This document shows, in pieces, positions 30,635 through 52,801 of a stretch of DNA of 64,000 nucleotides. Position 1 is the stretch's first letter. Each line of letters opens with the position of its first letter. Source of the stretch: Leptospira weilii (lineage in GTDB: Bacteria; Spirochaetota; Leptospiria; Leptospirales; Leptospiraceae); NCBI RefSeq assembly GCF_006874765.1, contig NZ_CP040840.1:1310001-1374000 (forward strand), given 5' to 3'. Under the pieces are notes generated by a model, which was not told the origin of the DNA, searched no databases, and saw only the letters and a program-made list of their open reading frames with translations. The translations under genes and the position numbers were made by a program.

Positions 30635-30703
30635 ATTTGAGCGCAAATATCGCGTTTAGACGTAGAATTTCGGACATTCTATTCTTTGGAGATAGCAGTA
30701 GCG
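30635..30703 (-). repeat. Dispersed repeat family A, copy 3 (inverted)
   Basis: Reverse-complement match to 12971-13033 and 18148-18212: on the minus strand it reads GAAATTCTACGTCTAAACGC and then ATTTGCGCTCAAAT. It lies about 400 bp left of the accessory island. Confidence 0.6.
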
Positions 30704-31123
30704 GATAAGAAGCCGATTTGGTCAAACTTTTACGATTTTGGAACGATATTCGAATGATCCTAAAAAACGTAAAGTGATAAAAGAGAAACTAAAAACATAC
30801 AATTTAAGAACAAGGCCTAAGGAAACCGTCCAAAACCCCAAAAAGAAAAGCGCGGAAGTTTCCCGCATTTTCGGAAACGAAAACAACACCACTCTTAAGT
30901 TTTATTCAATATCGGTGTCGTTAAAAACCGCCCACCCTCGATAATTTGTTTTGCAAACAGCCTCAGAATTTTTAAAAATTGTGATTGCATTGTATTGTCA
31001 AAATCACAAGATTCGTCCTTGTTAGAATCCGAAAACAGATTTAGGCGAGACGACGTATCCGGTTTCAATCAACCTAATCGACGTTAGAAATCGAATTTGC
31101 AACGGTTTTTGACCCCACTGACA

Positions 31124-32950
31124 ATGATGTTCAACGGAATAAAACGATATAAGACTAAGACGCGTTTTGCGGGAGCGGTTTCCGTTTTTGGAATTGCCGC
31201 TTTTTTGATATTGTTTTGTTGGAAATCGAACTTTGGAAGCGCGCACAACCTATCTACGACAACATTAGATTCCGCTTTAGAATGGTCTTTTGAGCCGGAA
31301 CGTAAATTAGAATCCGGTTCGTTTAGAATTCCAGAAAAGTCGAATGAGTTGTTTTTAGTAGATGATTTTCGAGAAAAATTGGAAAATTGGAAATCAGGAT
31401 ACGAAGACAAGCAACTAAGGAATGTTTTATCGGATTTTCTCAAAGAATCGGAATTTAAAAAAGAAAACAATACAACTCTCAATCCAGAAATAACAAAGAT
31501 TAAAAAAACGAAGGAAGAATCAAAAGAATTCAAGAACTTAAAACCGGAAAAGCCGGCTTCTACAAATCCGTCGGAAGCCGCAGAAAACCCGGAACTCGTA
31601 ACGAACTCAAACGACGACTCAAGCAACACAAAAATACAAGACATGTGGGAACTCCCACAGGAAGAAACGCATTCGACGAACGATTTGGAAATAACGGGAG
31701 CTTGGGAAGCGAGTGCGGAACTCTCTGTGGTAGAAGAAGCCGAAATCCGGAATCGGGAAAAAGTTACGAACTTAGAACGGGAAAGAGGATTCTCCGATTT
31801 ACAAGTCAAGAGCGGATCGGAGAAGAACGATATTGAAACCGGAAACGAAAATGAAAAGAAATCCGCAATCAAACGACAAATCGAACCGAATCACCTTTTA
31901 AAATCGGACTTTTTAAACAGAAATCCAATTACAGTATCCGCCGATTTTTCGAATCAAAAGTCCGAGAAAGAAACGATAGATAGAGTTTCTCATCCAAACC
32001 CCGACGGAGTTCTAAAGACCAAAACCTCAAAGTCGAAACATCCCGACAAATTGACTCAACTGTATATTCAAGAAGTGGAACGTTATTTGAATCGAAACGA
32101 AGACGGATTGAGCGGCGGCGCAATAGCCCGAAAGAAAGATGTTTTGAATATCCCCGAGTTTTTTTCCGAAGAATATTCAAAAGTTGTTATTGATCCTTTA
32201 GAAAAAGTCGACTTGGAATCCGATCTGAGATCGAATTCTTTGGAAAGAATGGGAAGGCAAACAAAGCCGATTTCCAAAAGCCAACAAAACTCAATTTATG
32301 CGGCGATCAACGAAGAAAAAAGTAAACATTTGCAAGAGGTTGATTTTGCAAACTTAGACCGATCGAAAACAATCGATTTAGAAAACGGAACGAAGAAGGA
32401 TGAAGAGAAATTTGTTCCCGGCGAACTTGTAAAATCAAACTTTTTAATAAGAACTCCAGAAGAAAAATTCAACTTGTCTTTTGTCTCCGAAGTTTCTCAT
32501 CCAAACCCCGACGGAGTTCTAAAAAATCGAATTTCAACGTCGTTAAAATCAAAAGTAGACTTCGATTTCGTTTCCTGGGAAATGGAATCGGACACATTTG
32601 AGATTCATATTTTAGAAAATATCCATATAGAATCCTGGGCTTGGAATCACATCCGAGAGAAGTTAGACGAAATTAAAAACAAAACATTCAAAAGCAACGC
32701 GCCTTCCCTTTTTGCGAGCGGAAAGGAAATGCTTTTGTATTTCCCCAGACGGGACGAATCGCGTCGTAAGAGCCGACCCAATCCGAATAAACAGGAATTC
32801 GTTTTTGAGAATCCTGGAAATACTCGAAAAGATTCGAATTCTCTAATATTAATTCACTCCTTAGAAATTCCAAACATCAATCGAAAACAAATGCGTTATT
32901 ACGCGATCCGAACCAACGGACCGCCGCCGACAGACCACAAACAGGTGTAA
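31124..32950 (+). CDS. Single-span membrane protein with long polar repeat region, upstream partner of giant protein 1
   Basis: 608 residues from the ATG at 31124 (a TTG at 31097 is an alternative; neither has a good ribosome-binding site). A basic N-terminus is followed by one membrane helix (about 15-33, AGAVSVFGIAAFLILFCW), then about 560 polar, Glu/Lys/Ser/Asn-rich residues that look largely disordered. It contains an internal duplication: VSHPNPDGVLK occurs twice, each preceded by a similar LKSxFLxR-type segment, and 32 bp are identical (31985-32016 and 32492-32523). It ends 4 bp before the giant gene, so the two are co-translated. Function unknown; an anchoring or export partner is an inference. 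Confidence 0.65.
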   Translation: MMFNGIKRYKTKTRFAGAVSVFGIAAFLILFCWKSNFGSAHNLSTTTLDSALEWSFEPERKLESGSFRIPEKSNELFLVDDFREKLENWKSGYEDKQLRNVLSDFLKESEFKKENNTTLNPEITKIKKTKEESKEFKNLKPEKPASTNPSEAAENPELVTNSNDDSSNTKIQDMWELPQEETHSTNDLEITGAWEASAELSVVEEAEIRNREKVTNLERERGFSDLQVKSGSEKNDIETGNENEKKSAIKRQIEPNHLLKSDFLNRNPITVSADFSNQKSEKETIDRVSHPNPDGVLKTKTSKSKHPDKLTQLYIQEVERYLNRNEDGLSGGAIARKKDVLNIPEFFSEEYSKVVIDPLEKVDLESDLRSNSLERMGRQTKPISKSQQNSIYAAINEEKSKHLQEVDFANLDRSKTIDLENGTKKDEEKFVPGELVKSNFLIRTPEEKFNLSFVSEVSHPNPDGVLKNRISTSLKSKVDFDFVSWEMESDTFEIHILENIHIESWAWNHIREKLDEIKNKTFKSNAPSLFASGKEMLLYFPRRDESRRKSRPNPNKQEFVFENPGNTRKDSNSLILIHSLEIPNINRKQMRYYAIRTNGPPPTDHKQV

Positions 32951-32954
32951 AAAC

Positions 32955-39812
<6,858 letters not shown>

Positions 39813-39821
39813 GGAAGATAT

Positions 39822-40544
39822 ATGAAGAACCCAAAACGAATATTAGCAATATTGATATTAGGAGTAACGGTTATGTTACAAGCGGAAGGTGAGAAGACAA
39901 GAAAGGATTTGATTCCAATTTTCAAGAAATGTTATCGACCAGATGAACATTTGTCCTTGGTTGCAAGTTCCGTTTTGGCTGAAAAAGGGAAACCAAAAGA
40001 TTTTTACGGACCTAATAATATTGATGATATTAATAAAGATACGGCTTGGGGTGTGAGTAAAAATCAAGGAATTGGGGAGTGGGTATACACGTACAATTTC
40101 GTAGATTCTAATACGAATCATTATCATCAACTGACGGGAAAAAGTCAGAAAAACTATTTCGGTTTTTTAAATGGATTGGCCAAGGATTCGACTTCTTTCG
40201 AAGAAAATGGAAGGATCAAAAAAGTAAGGATTGATGTGTATGAATTGGAGGGAACTGAAACCATGGCGAATTTAAAAGATCCTCTCATATATCACAATTA
40301 TCCCATCGAAAATGATTCCTTTGAATTGGAACTGAAAGATACTCCGGAAGAACAAACCTTTGAAAGAGAGATTTTTACGAAGATAAAGCCGCAAGATGAT
40401 TTCTACGCTCGTTACCTACTTTTCAAACTTACGATCTTGGAAACATATCCGGGAACCAAAAGTAAGAATGTGTTTTTGACTGAGTTTCACGCATATTCGG
40501 AAGATGCAAAAGTGAATTTCAGAATCACGCGGGAAAGGAAGTGA
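39822..40544 (+). CDS. Secreted NADase-type glycan-binding-fold protein, putative cognate partner of giant protein 1
   Basis: 240 residues with a signal peptide (basic MKNPKR, hydrophobic 7-20, cleavage near MLQA/EG). The body has the pattern of the discoidin-like fold annotated in Leptospira as NADase-type glycan-binding: DTAWGVSKNQGIGEWVYTY, then FLNGLAKDSTSFEENGRIKK. It starts 10 bp after the giant gene stop with AGGA upstream. The same gene type, about 85% identical by eye, follows the other C39-type C-terminus at 51893 but not the other two effector types. That pairing is what one expects of an immunity or cognate accessory protein acting outside the cytoplasm. Confidence 0.7.
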   Translation: MKNPKRILAILILGVTVMLQAEGEKTRKDLIPIFKKCYRPDEHLSLVASSVLAEKGKPKDFYGPNNIDDINKDTAWGVSKNQGIGEWVYTYNFVDSNTNHYHQLTGKSQKNYFGFLNGLAKDSTSFEENGRIKKVRIDVYELEGTETMANLKDPLIYHNYPIENDSFELELKDTPEEQTFEREIFTKIKPQDDFYARYLLFKLTILETYPGTKSKNVFLTEFHAYSEDAKVNFRITRERK

Positions 40545-40601
40545 TTTGAGAATTTCGGAATATACCGAATTCTTGAAGTTTAGAGAGATTGGGCTCCGGG
40601 G

Positions 40602-40640
40602 ATGAAACACGAAGAAATAGCTGAGTCTCGCAAAAACTAA
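40602..40640 (+). pseudogene. Truncated giant-gene leader (start only)
   Basis: After GGGCTCCGGGG an ATG opens MKHEEIA, the same start as the leaders at 44927, 52676 and 59308. After seven codons the sequence switches to the end of the transposase unit (CTGAGTCTCGC) and stops. It shows that the unit boundary falls inside a giant-gene 5' end. Confidence 0.6.
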
Positions 40641-41935
40641 AATGACGGAAGTTGAATCCAAGATAGCAGACGCATGTGATAAAATGAAAGGATTTGAGAA
40701 AAAAGAGAGCTGAAACTGGAATAAAACAGATTCAAAATATGGAATATACGGAAAGAAGAGAGGAATTAAAGAAACAAATCAAACGGAAGACATGGGAATC
40801 TTTCTCCGAATAACGGCGCACAAAAGAAAACTAGAAACAAGTGTGGGTTAGGCAACGTCTTCGTAAGAATATATGTGGTAAAGACCTCCGAGAACGGGAG
40901 TGGAAACGAGTTTTACCGACCCATCGGAAGGACGTATTAAAACCGGAGAAGAAACGGGACTGTCTTTGTTCAAAGCTAAATGAGTGCGATGATGATTGTA
41001 AAAATGAATGAACTCTTCCAGTTTTTTTTCCAAATGATACTGATTGAGAGGAATGAAGAAATCCAAAAATTCATTTCTACATGTCTTTACCCAACGTTCC
41101 GCGTAACAGTTCTGCCAAGGAGAGCGAAGAGAGGTTTTTTTGTGTTTGATGCCGATTCTTTCCAAGTATTTGGTAAAGCGTTTCCCAAAAATGGAATCGT
41201 TGTCGGAAAGAAAATAATGAAAGGTTTTTCCTGCTTGAATTTGCTTACGAACGGCAAACTTCAAAACCTTTCGCATCCAATTTGTAGTCGGGTTTGTATG
41301 AATATCAAAATGAAGAATTTGTCTAGAGCCGACGTGAAGAAAAAAAACGACGCGAAAGATCTTTTTGAAATTGGAAGAGTAAACGGAAAGAGTATCGGAA
41401 ACAACCATAGAATCGGCATGCAGAGAATAGAATTCTTTCCAAGAAAGACGTTTTTTAGGGCTATGAGGACGTTTTGGAATATACTTAGAAACAGTTCTTT
41501 CACAAATATCATGGTCGAGCTTTAGAAGAAGACCGTGTAGTTTTGTAGCTCCCCAGATTTTGTTTTCCTTAGCGACTCTTCGAATGAGTTTGATGACTTT
41601 CCAAGGAATGTTTGGTCTTCCTGTTTTCTTTCTACGGGAAAGAAGAGCCCAGAATGTTTTGAATTTTTTGTTTCTCCATTCAAGAAGAGTATGTGGAGAA
41701 ACAAGAATTAGATTTTCGATCCAATTGGGATCGAGATAGGAAAGAAAGACGAGTTTCAATCTTTCGAAAGGTTTTGTATGGAATTTTTTTCGTTTTCGTT
41801 TGTAAGCTGAGAGTTGTGATTTTAGAAATAAGATTTGAATGGAATTTTTTGATTCTGCTCCAATTTTTTTGATAACATAAAGAATCAGCACCAGATTGAG
41901 CAGAATAGAGATTTCGTAAAACAACCATTAACCTC
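40621..41935 (-). mobile_element. Transposase unit, copy 1
   Basis: Left edge CTGAGTCTCGCAAAAAC is shared exactly by three units that have different left neighbours (40621, 43248, 57634), which fixes this boundary. The right end is provisional: all three copies stay homologous through the promoter and leader that follow, so the true terminus cannot be seen inside the window. No clear terminal inverted repeat was found. A 23-codon ORF starting MTEVESKIADACDK (40642-40713) is conserved in all three copies on the opposite strand to the transposase. Confidence 0.7.
40848..41924 (-). CDS. DDE integrase-core transposase
   Basis: 358 residues: a hydrophobic N-terminus, a helix-turn-helix region (about 100-150, with GRPNIPW and [10 protein letters not shown]) and an rve-type catalytic core. 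Catalytic acids are Asp177 (VVSDTLSV), Asp241 or Asp243 (LSDNDSIFG) and Glu276 (NCYAERWVK); the end [15 protein letters not shown] is typical of this group of integrase-core transposases. It starts at TTG 41924; an ATG 4 bp upstream is out of frame. All motifs are intact, so it may be active. Confidence 0.85.
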   Translation of the reverse strand: MFYEISILLNLVLILYVIKKIGAESKNSIQILFLKSQLSAYKRKRKKFHTKPFERLKLVFLSYLDPNWIENLILVSPHTLLEWRNKKFKTFWALLSRRKKTGRPNIPWKVIKLIRRVAKENKIWGATKLHGLLLKLDHDICERTVSKYIPKRPHSPKKRLSWKEFYSLHADSMVVSDTLSVYSSNFKKIFRVVFFLHVGSRQILHFDIHTNPTTNWMRKVLKFAVRKQIQAGKTFHYFLSDNDSIFGKRFTKYLERIGIKHKKTSLRSPWQNCYAERWVKTCRNEFLDFFIPLNQYHLEKKLEEFIHFYNHHRTHLALNKDSPVSSPVLIRPSDGSVKLVSTPVLGGLYHIYSYEDVA

Positions 41936-42078
41936 GATTAAATACGGATACCAGCGGAAATAGATGAAGTCGGACGTGGAATTATGTTGAGTCGCCCGCC
42001 TCCTGTGAATATATCGTTATATACACATCACAAATTGAATCTTTTTTGAATGATCGTCTAATTTTTGTTATTTATCAG

Positions 42079-42087
42079 TGATATAAT
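42079..42087 (+). promoter_or_regulatory. Extended -10 promoter (TGATATAAT) facing the giant-gene leader
   Basis: TGATATAAT is a full extended -10 with no clear -35. It is conserved at 44707-44715 and 59094-59102 at the same place after each transposase unit. A nearby TTGACA is also conserved but its matching -10 is poor. The stretch 41936-42456 holds this promoter, the hairpin at 42223 and a degenerate leader whose ATG has been lost (CCTTGGAACAG replaces GGATGAAACAC). Confidence 0.55.
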
Positions 42088-42222
42088 AATTGACACAAAT
42101 CACAAAGTTTTGCAATTTTGTTCGAGCAAATGACTCCCAGAGCCACCGAACTTTCCATGCGGATTCTAAAACGGAAATATACTATTTTCCTAAACTCAGT
42201 AAAACGCCCTAACGCAGAGAAG

Positions 42223-42244
42223 CTCTCCCTATGAGTCGGGAGAG
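42223..42244 (+). promoter_or_regulatory. Leader hairpin CTCTCCC/GGGAGAG, copy 1
   Basis: A 7-bp stem with loop TATGAGTC in the untranslated leader, between the promoter and the giant-gene start. Identical hairpins are at 44857-44878 and 59238-59259. There is no T-tract, so a regulatory or RNA-stability role is likelier than termination. Confidence 0.5.
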
Positions 42245-42456
42245 AGAACTGAATCTTGCTTTCTACGGATCGCGAGATAGGGCTCCGGGCCTTGGAACAG
42301 AGAAGAAGTAGCCCGGCGAAGGGGAAGCGTAATACCGAGCTTGAATAAACGATTAAATATTTCTAAATTAGAGAAGCAGCAAGCTTGGTATGAAGCGAGG
42401 GGAAGGCTTTCCCCTTCCCGCCTGAAATCTGATCACTATTCACTGACATCTAAAAC

Positions 42457-43251
42457 ATGTATGAAGGAGCAAATATCGACGACACAGTGTTTGGCGGAAG
42501 CAGAGAACTGAAAGGCTCGGTGAGTGTGAAAGGGATACCGGTAGAAGTCAGCTACGGAATGCAGTATTTGATTGTCACATCCGGATTTAATATCTCGAAC
42601 TTAGGATACAACTTCAACTTGAAGTTAGTGGGAAATCAAAACGCAGAGAGTCAGCTATCGAGCGTAAACCAGAAGTATGAAATCTACAAAGAAGACATAC
42701 AAAACAGAATCGAGAAACAAGCAAAGGCGAATGACGCGGAAAAGGAAAGCAAGGGATTTATCTTTACAATCTTGAATGGAATGAACGGCGGTTCGGGAAG
42801 CATGGGCCAGAGATTTACGCAAGCAGTGAAGTCGGAAGTGCAAAGTCGCGTAACGGGAGCAGTAGCGGAAGCAACGGGCTTACCGGCAAGTTTGGTCGGA
42901 GCGCTCGTTGGCGGAAGTAGCATGAAAGACGCAGTGAAAGCGTATGTGAAAGACGAAACGGTAAACGCAATTTCGAAAGCGACCGGGATTCCCGCTTGGA
43001 TGATCTCCAATCAAATGGAGAAGATGAACAAGCCGAAGGAACAATGGTATCAAAGCCAAGAGTTCCAGATGGTGACAACAGTCGTAGCTGTAGCGGCCGC
43101 GCCCTTCACCGGCGGAGCAAGTCTAATGGTCGCGATGGCCGTGGGCGCGGGAATCGGAGCAGCCACAGGAGCGGCAAGCGGAGGATTGAAAGGCGCGTTA
43201 GTTGGCGCTGTAGGAGGAGCCGCAGGAGCAGCGGTGAAAAGTTTTACCTGA
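42457..43251 (+). pseudogene. Giant-protein core fragment without effector domain
   Basis: 264 codons identical in type to residues from about 1415 of giant protein 1 (MYEGANIDD onward) up to AAVKSF within the Gly/Ala zipper. The 5' end joins a short leader at TCTAAAAC; the 3' end is cut by the next transposase unit at 43248 (AGTTTTAC then CTGAGTCTCGC). It lacks signal peptide, stalk and C-terminal domain, so it cannot be functional by itself, but it provides about 800 bp of homology for recombination. Confidence 0.8.
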
Positions 43252-44562
43252 GTCTCGCAAAAACTAAAATGACGGAAGTTGAATCCAAGATAGCAGACGC
43301 ATGTGATAAAATGAAAGGATTTGAGAAAAAAGAGAGCTGAAACTGGAATAAAACAGATTCAAAATATGGAATATACGGAAAGAAGAGAGGAATTAAAGAA
43401 ACAAATCAAACGGAAGACATGGGAATCTTTCTCCGAATAACGGCGCACAAAAGAAAACTAGAAACAAGTGTGGGTTAGGCAACGTCTTCGTAAGAATATA
43501 TGTGGTAAAGACCTCCGAGAACGGGAGTGGAAACGAGTTTTACCGACCCATCGGAAGGACGTATTAAAACCGGAGAAGAAACGGGGCTGTCTTTGTTCAA
43601 AGCCAAATGAGTGCGATGATGATTGTAAAAATGAATGAACTCTTCCAGTTTTTTTTCCAAATGATACTGATTGAGAGGAATGAAGAAATCCAAAAATTCA
43701 TTTCTACATGTCTTTACCCAACGTTCCGCGTAACAGTTCTGTCAAGGAGAGCGAAGAGAGGTTTTTTTGTGTTTGATGCCGATTCTTTCCAAGTATTTGG
43801 TAAAGCGTTTCCCAAAAATGGAATCGTTGTCGGAAAGAAAATAATGAAAGGTTTTTCCTGCTTGAATTTGCTTACGAACGGCAAACTTCAAAACCTTTCG
43901 CATCCAATTTGTAGTCGGGTTTGTATGAATATCAAAATGAAGAATTTGTCTAGAGCCGACGTGAAGAAAAAAAACGACGCGAAAGATCTTTTTGAAATTG
44001 GAAGAGTAAACGGAAAGAGTATCGGAAACAACCATAGAATCGGCATGCAGAGAATAGAATTCTTTCCAAGAAAGACGTTTTTTAGGGCTATGAGGACGTT
44101 TTGGAATATACTTAGAAACAGTTCTTTCACAAATATCATGGTCGAGCTTTAGAAGAAGACCGTGTAGTTTTGTAGCTCCCCAGATTTTGTTTTCCTTAGC
44201 AACTCTTCGAATGAGTTTGATGACTTTCCAAGGAATGTTTGGTCTTCCTGTTTTCTTTCTACGGGAAAGAAGAGCCCAGAATGTTTTGAATTTTTTGTTT
44301 CTCCATTCAAGAAGAGTATGTGGAGAAACAAGAATTAGATTTTCGATCCAATTGGGATCGAGATAGGAAAGAAAGACGAGTTTCAATCTTTCGAAAGGTT
44401 TTGTATGGAATTTTTTTCGTTTTCGTTTGTAAGCTGAGAGTTGTGATTTTAGAAATAAGATTTGAATGGAATTTTTTGATTCTGCTCCAATTTTTTTGAT
44501 AACATAAAGAATCAGCACCAGATTGAGCAGAATAGAGATTTCGTAAAACAACCATTAACCTC
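43248..44562 (-). mobile_element. Transposase unit, copy 2 (interrupts a giant-gene core)
   Basis: Near-identical to the unit at 40621, inserted in or fused to the core fragment at AGTTTTAC. The right end is unresolved as for copy 1. It is followed by the promoter, hairpin and start codon of the second full-length giant gene. Confidence 0.7.
43475..44551 (-). pseudogene. DDE transposase inactivated by a nonsense mutation
   Basis: Same 358-codon gene as at 40848, but codon 270 (TGG, Trp) is TGA at 43742-43744. The stop falls six residues before catalytic Glu276, so the product is dead. Otherwise only a few silent differences are seen from the intact copies, so the mutation is recent. Confidence 0.9.
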
Positions 44563-44706
44563 GATTAAATACGGATACAGCGGAAATAGATGAAGTCGGA
44601 TGTGGAATTATGTTGAGTCGCCCGCTCCTCCTGTGAATATATCGTTATATATACATCACAAATTGAATCTTTTTTGAATGATCGTCTAATTTTTGTTATT
44701 TATCAG

Positions 44707-44715
44707 TGATATAAT
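44707..44715 (+). promoter_or_regulatory. Extended -10 promoter upstream of giant gene 2
   Basis: TGATATAAT, about 210 bp upstream of the ATG at 44927. This is the only copy of the transposase-linked promoter that leads in frame into a full-length giant gene. Confidence 0.6.
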
Positions 44716-44856
44716 AATTGACATAAATCACAAAGTTTTGCAATCTTGTTCGAGCAAATGAATGACTTTCGAGAACAAAGCGAACTTTCAATGCGAATTC
44801 TAAAACGGAAATATACTATTTTCCTAAACCCAGTAAAACGCCCTAACTCAGAGAAG

Positions 44857-44878
44857 CTCTCCCTATGAGTCGGGAGAG
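44857..44878 (+). promoter_or_regulatory. Leader hairpin, copy 2
   Basis: CTCTCCC (44857-44863) pairs with GGGAGAG (44872-44878), about 50 bp before the start codon of giant gene 2. Confidence 0.5.
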
Positions 44879-44926
44879 AAAGAACTCAATCTCACTCTCT
44901 ACGGATCGCGAGATAGGGCTCCGGGG

Positions 44927-51883
<6,957 letters not shown>

Positions 51884-51892
51884 GGAAGATAT

Positions 51893-52618
51893 ATGAAGAA
51901 CCAAAAACGAATATTAGCGATATTGATATTAGCAGGAGTAACGGTTATGTTACAAGCGGAAGGTGAGAAAACACGAAAGGATCTGATTCCTATTTTCAAG
52001 AAATGTTATCGGCCGAATGAACACCTGTCCTTGCTTGCAAGCTCCACTTTGACTGAAAAAGGGAAACCAAAGACCTTTTACGGACCGAATAACATTGATG
52101 ACCAATATATCGATACTGCTTGGGGAGTGAGTAAAAACCAAGGAATCGGAGAATGGATATATACTTACAATGACGTGAATTCAAATAAGAATTCGTATGA
52201 GGAACTCGCAGGGAAGAGTCAGAAAAACTATTTCAGTTTTTTGAATGGATTGGCTAAGGATGCGACTTCCTTTGCAGAAAACGGAAGGATCAAAAAAGTA
52301 AGGATCGATGTATATGAATTGGAAGGTGGGGAAACGATGGCGAATTTAGATGATCCTCTCATATATCACAATTATCCAATCGAAAATGATACTTTTGAAT
52401 TGGAATTGAAAGACACTCCCGAGGAACAAACTTTTGAAAGAGAGATTTTTACGAAGATAAAACCGCAAAGTATAGCATATGATCGTTATCTACTTTTCAA
52501 GCTGACAATCCTAGAAATATACCCAGGAACTAAAAGTAAGAATGTGTTTCTGACGGAGTTTTTAGCATATTCAGAGGATCGAAAGGAAGGTTTCAAGATT
52601 ACACGGGAAAGAAAGTAA
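51893..52618 (+). CDS. Secreted NADase-type glycan-binding-fold protein, putative cognate partner of giant protein 2
   Basis: 241 residues, the paralogue of the gene at 39822, with signal peptide MKNQKR plus a hydrophobic stretch and cleavage near MLQA/EG. Diagnostic segment DTAWGVSKNQGIGEWIYTY. It lies 10 bp after the giant gene and has the same AGGA ribosome-binding site. Differences from the first copy cluster in the N-terminal half (for example NDVNSNKNSYEELAGKS), which could match the changed catalytic end of protein 2. Confidence 0.7.
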   Translation: MKNQKRILAILILAGVTVMLQAEGEKTRKDLIPIFKKCYRPNEHLSLLASSTLTEKGKPKTFYGPNNIDDQYIDTAWGVSKNQGIGEWIYTYNDVNSNKNSYEELAGKSQKNYFSFLNGLAKDATSFAENGRIKKVRIDVYELEGGETMANLDDPLIYHNYPIENDTFELELKDTPEEQTFEREIFTKIKPQSIAYDRYLLFKLTILEIYPGTKSKNVFLTEFLAYSEDRKEGFKITRERK

Positions 52619-52675
52619 TTTGAGTATTTCGGAATATACTGAATTGATGAAGTTTAGAGAGATTGGGCTCCGGGG

Positions 52676-52801
52676 ATGAAACACGAGGAAATAGCCCGGA
52701 GAGGGGGTATCAAAAGACGCGTTATGCGGCTTTTGATAGGGGGACCCTTCCCCCACCTGATATCTAAACCCTATCCACTGACATCTAGAAAGCGTATGTG
52801 A
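52676..52801 (+). pseudogene. Leader remnant in front of cassette 3 (41 codons, out of frame)
   Basis: ATG opens MKHEEIARRGG, then PFPHLISKPYPLTSRK, a shortened version of the giant-protein leader, and stops at TGA just after the junction with the core (AGAAAGCGTATGTGA). The cassette body reads in another frame, so leader and body are not fused. Confidence 0.65.

Noticed and set aside
40980..41525. 181-codon plus-strand ORF antisense to the transposase, present in all three units
   Set aside because: Conservation is explained by identity of the units; the minus-strand frame has the DDE motifs.
41680..41928. ATG-initiated 82-codon frame at the transposase start, considered as a frameshifted first ORF
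   Set aside because: Only the TTG frame at 41924 continues into the HTH and catalytic core; no convincing slippery site was seen at the overlap.
42223..42244. Leader hairpin considered as a transcription terminator
   Set aside because: No T-tract follows in any of the three copies.
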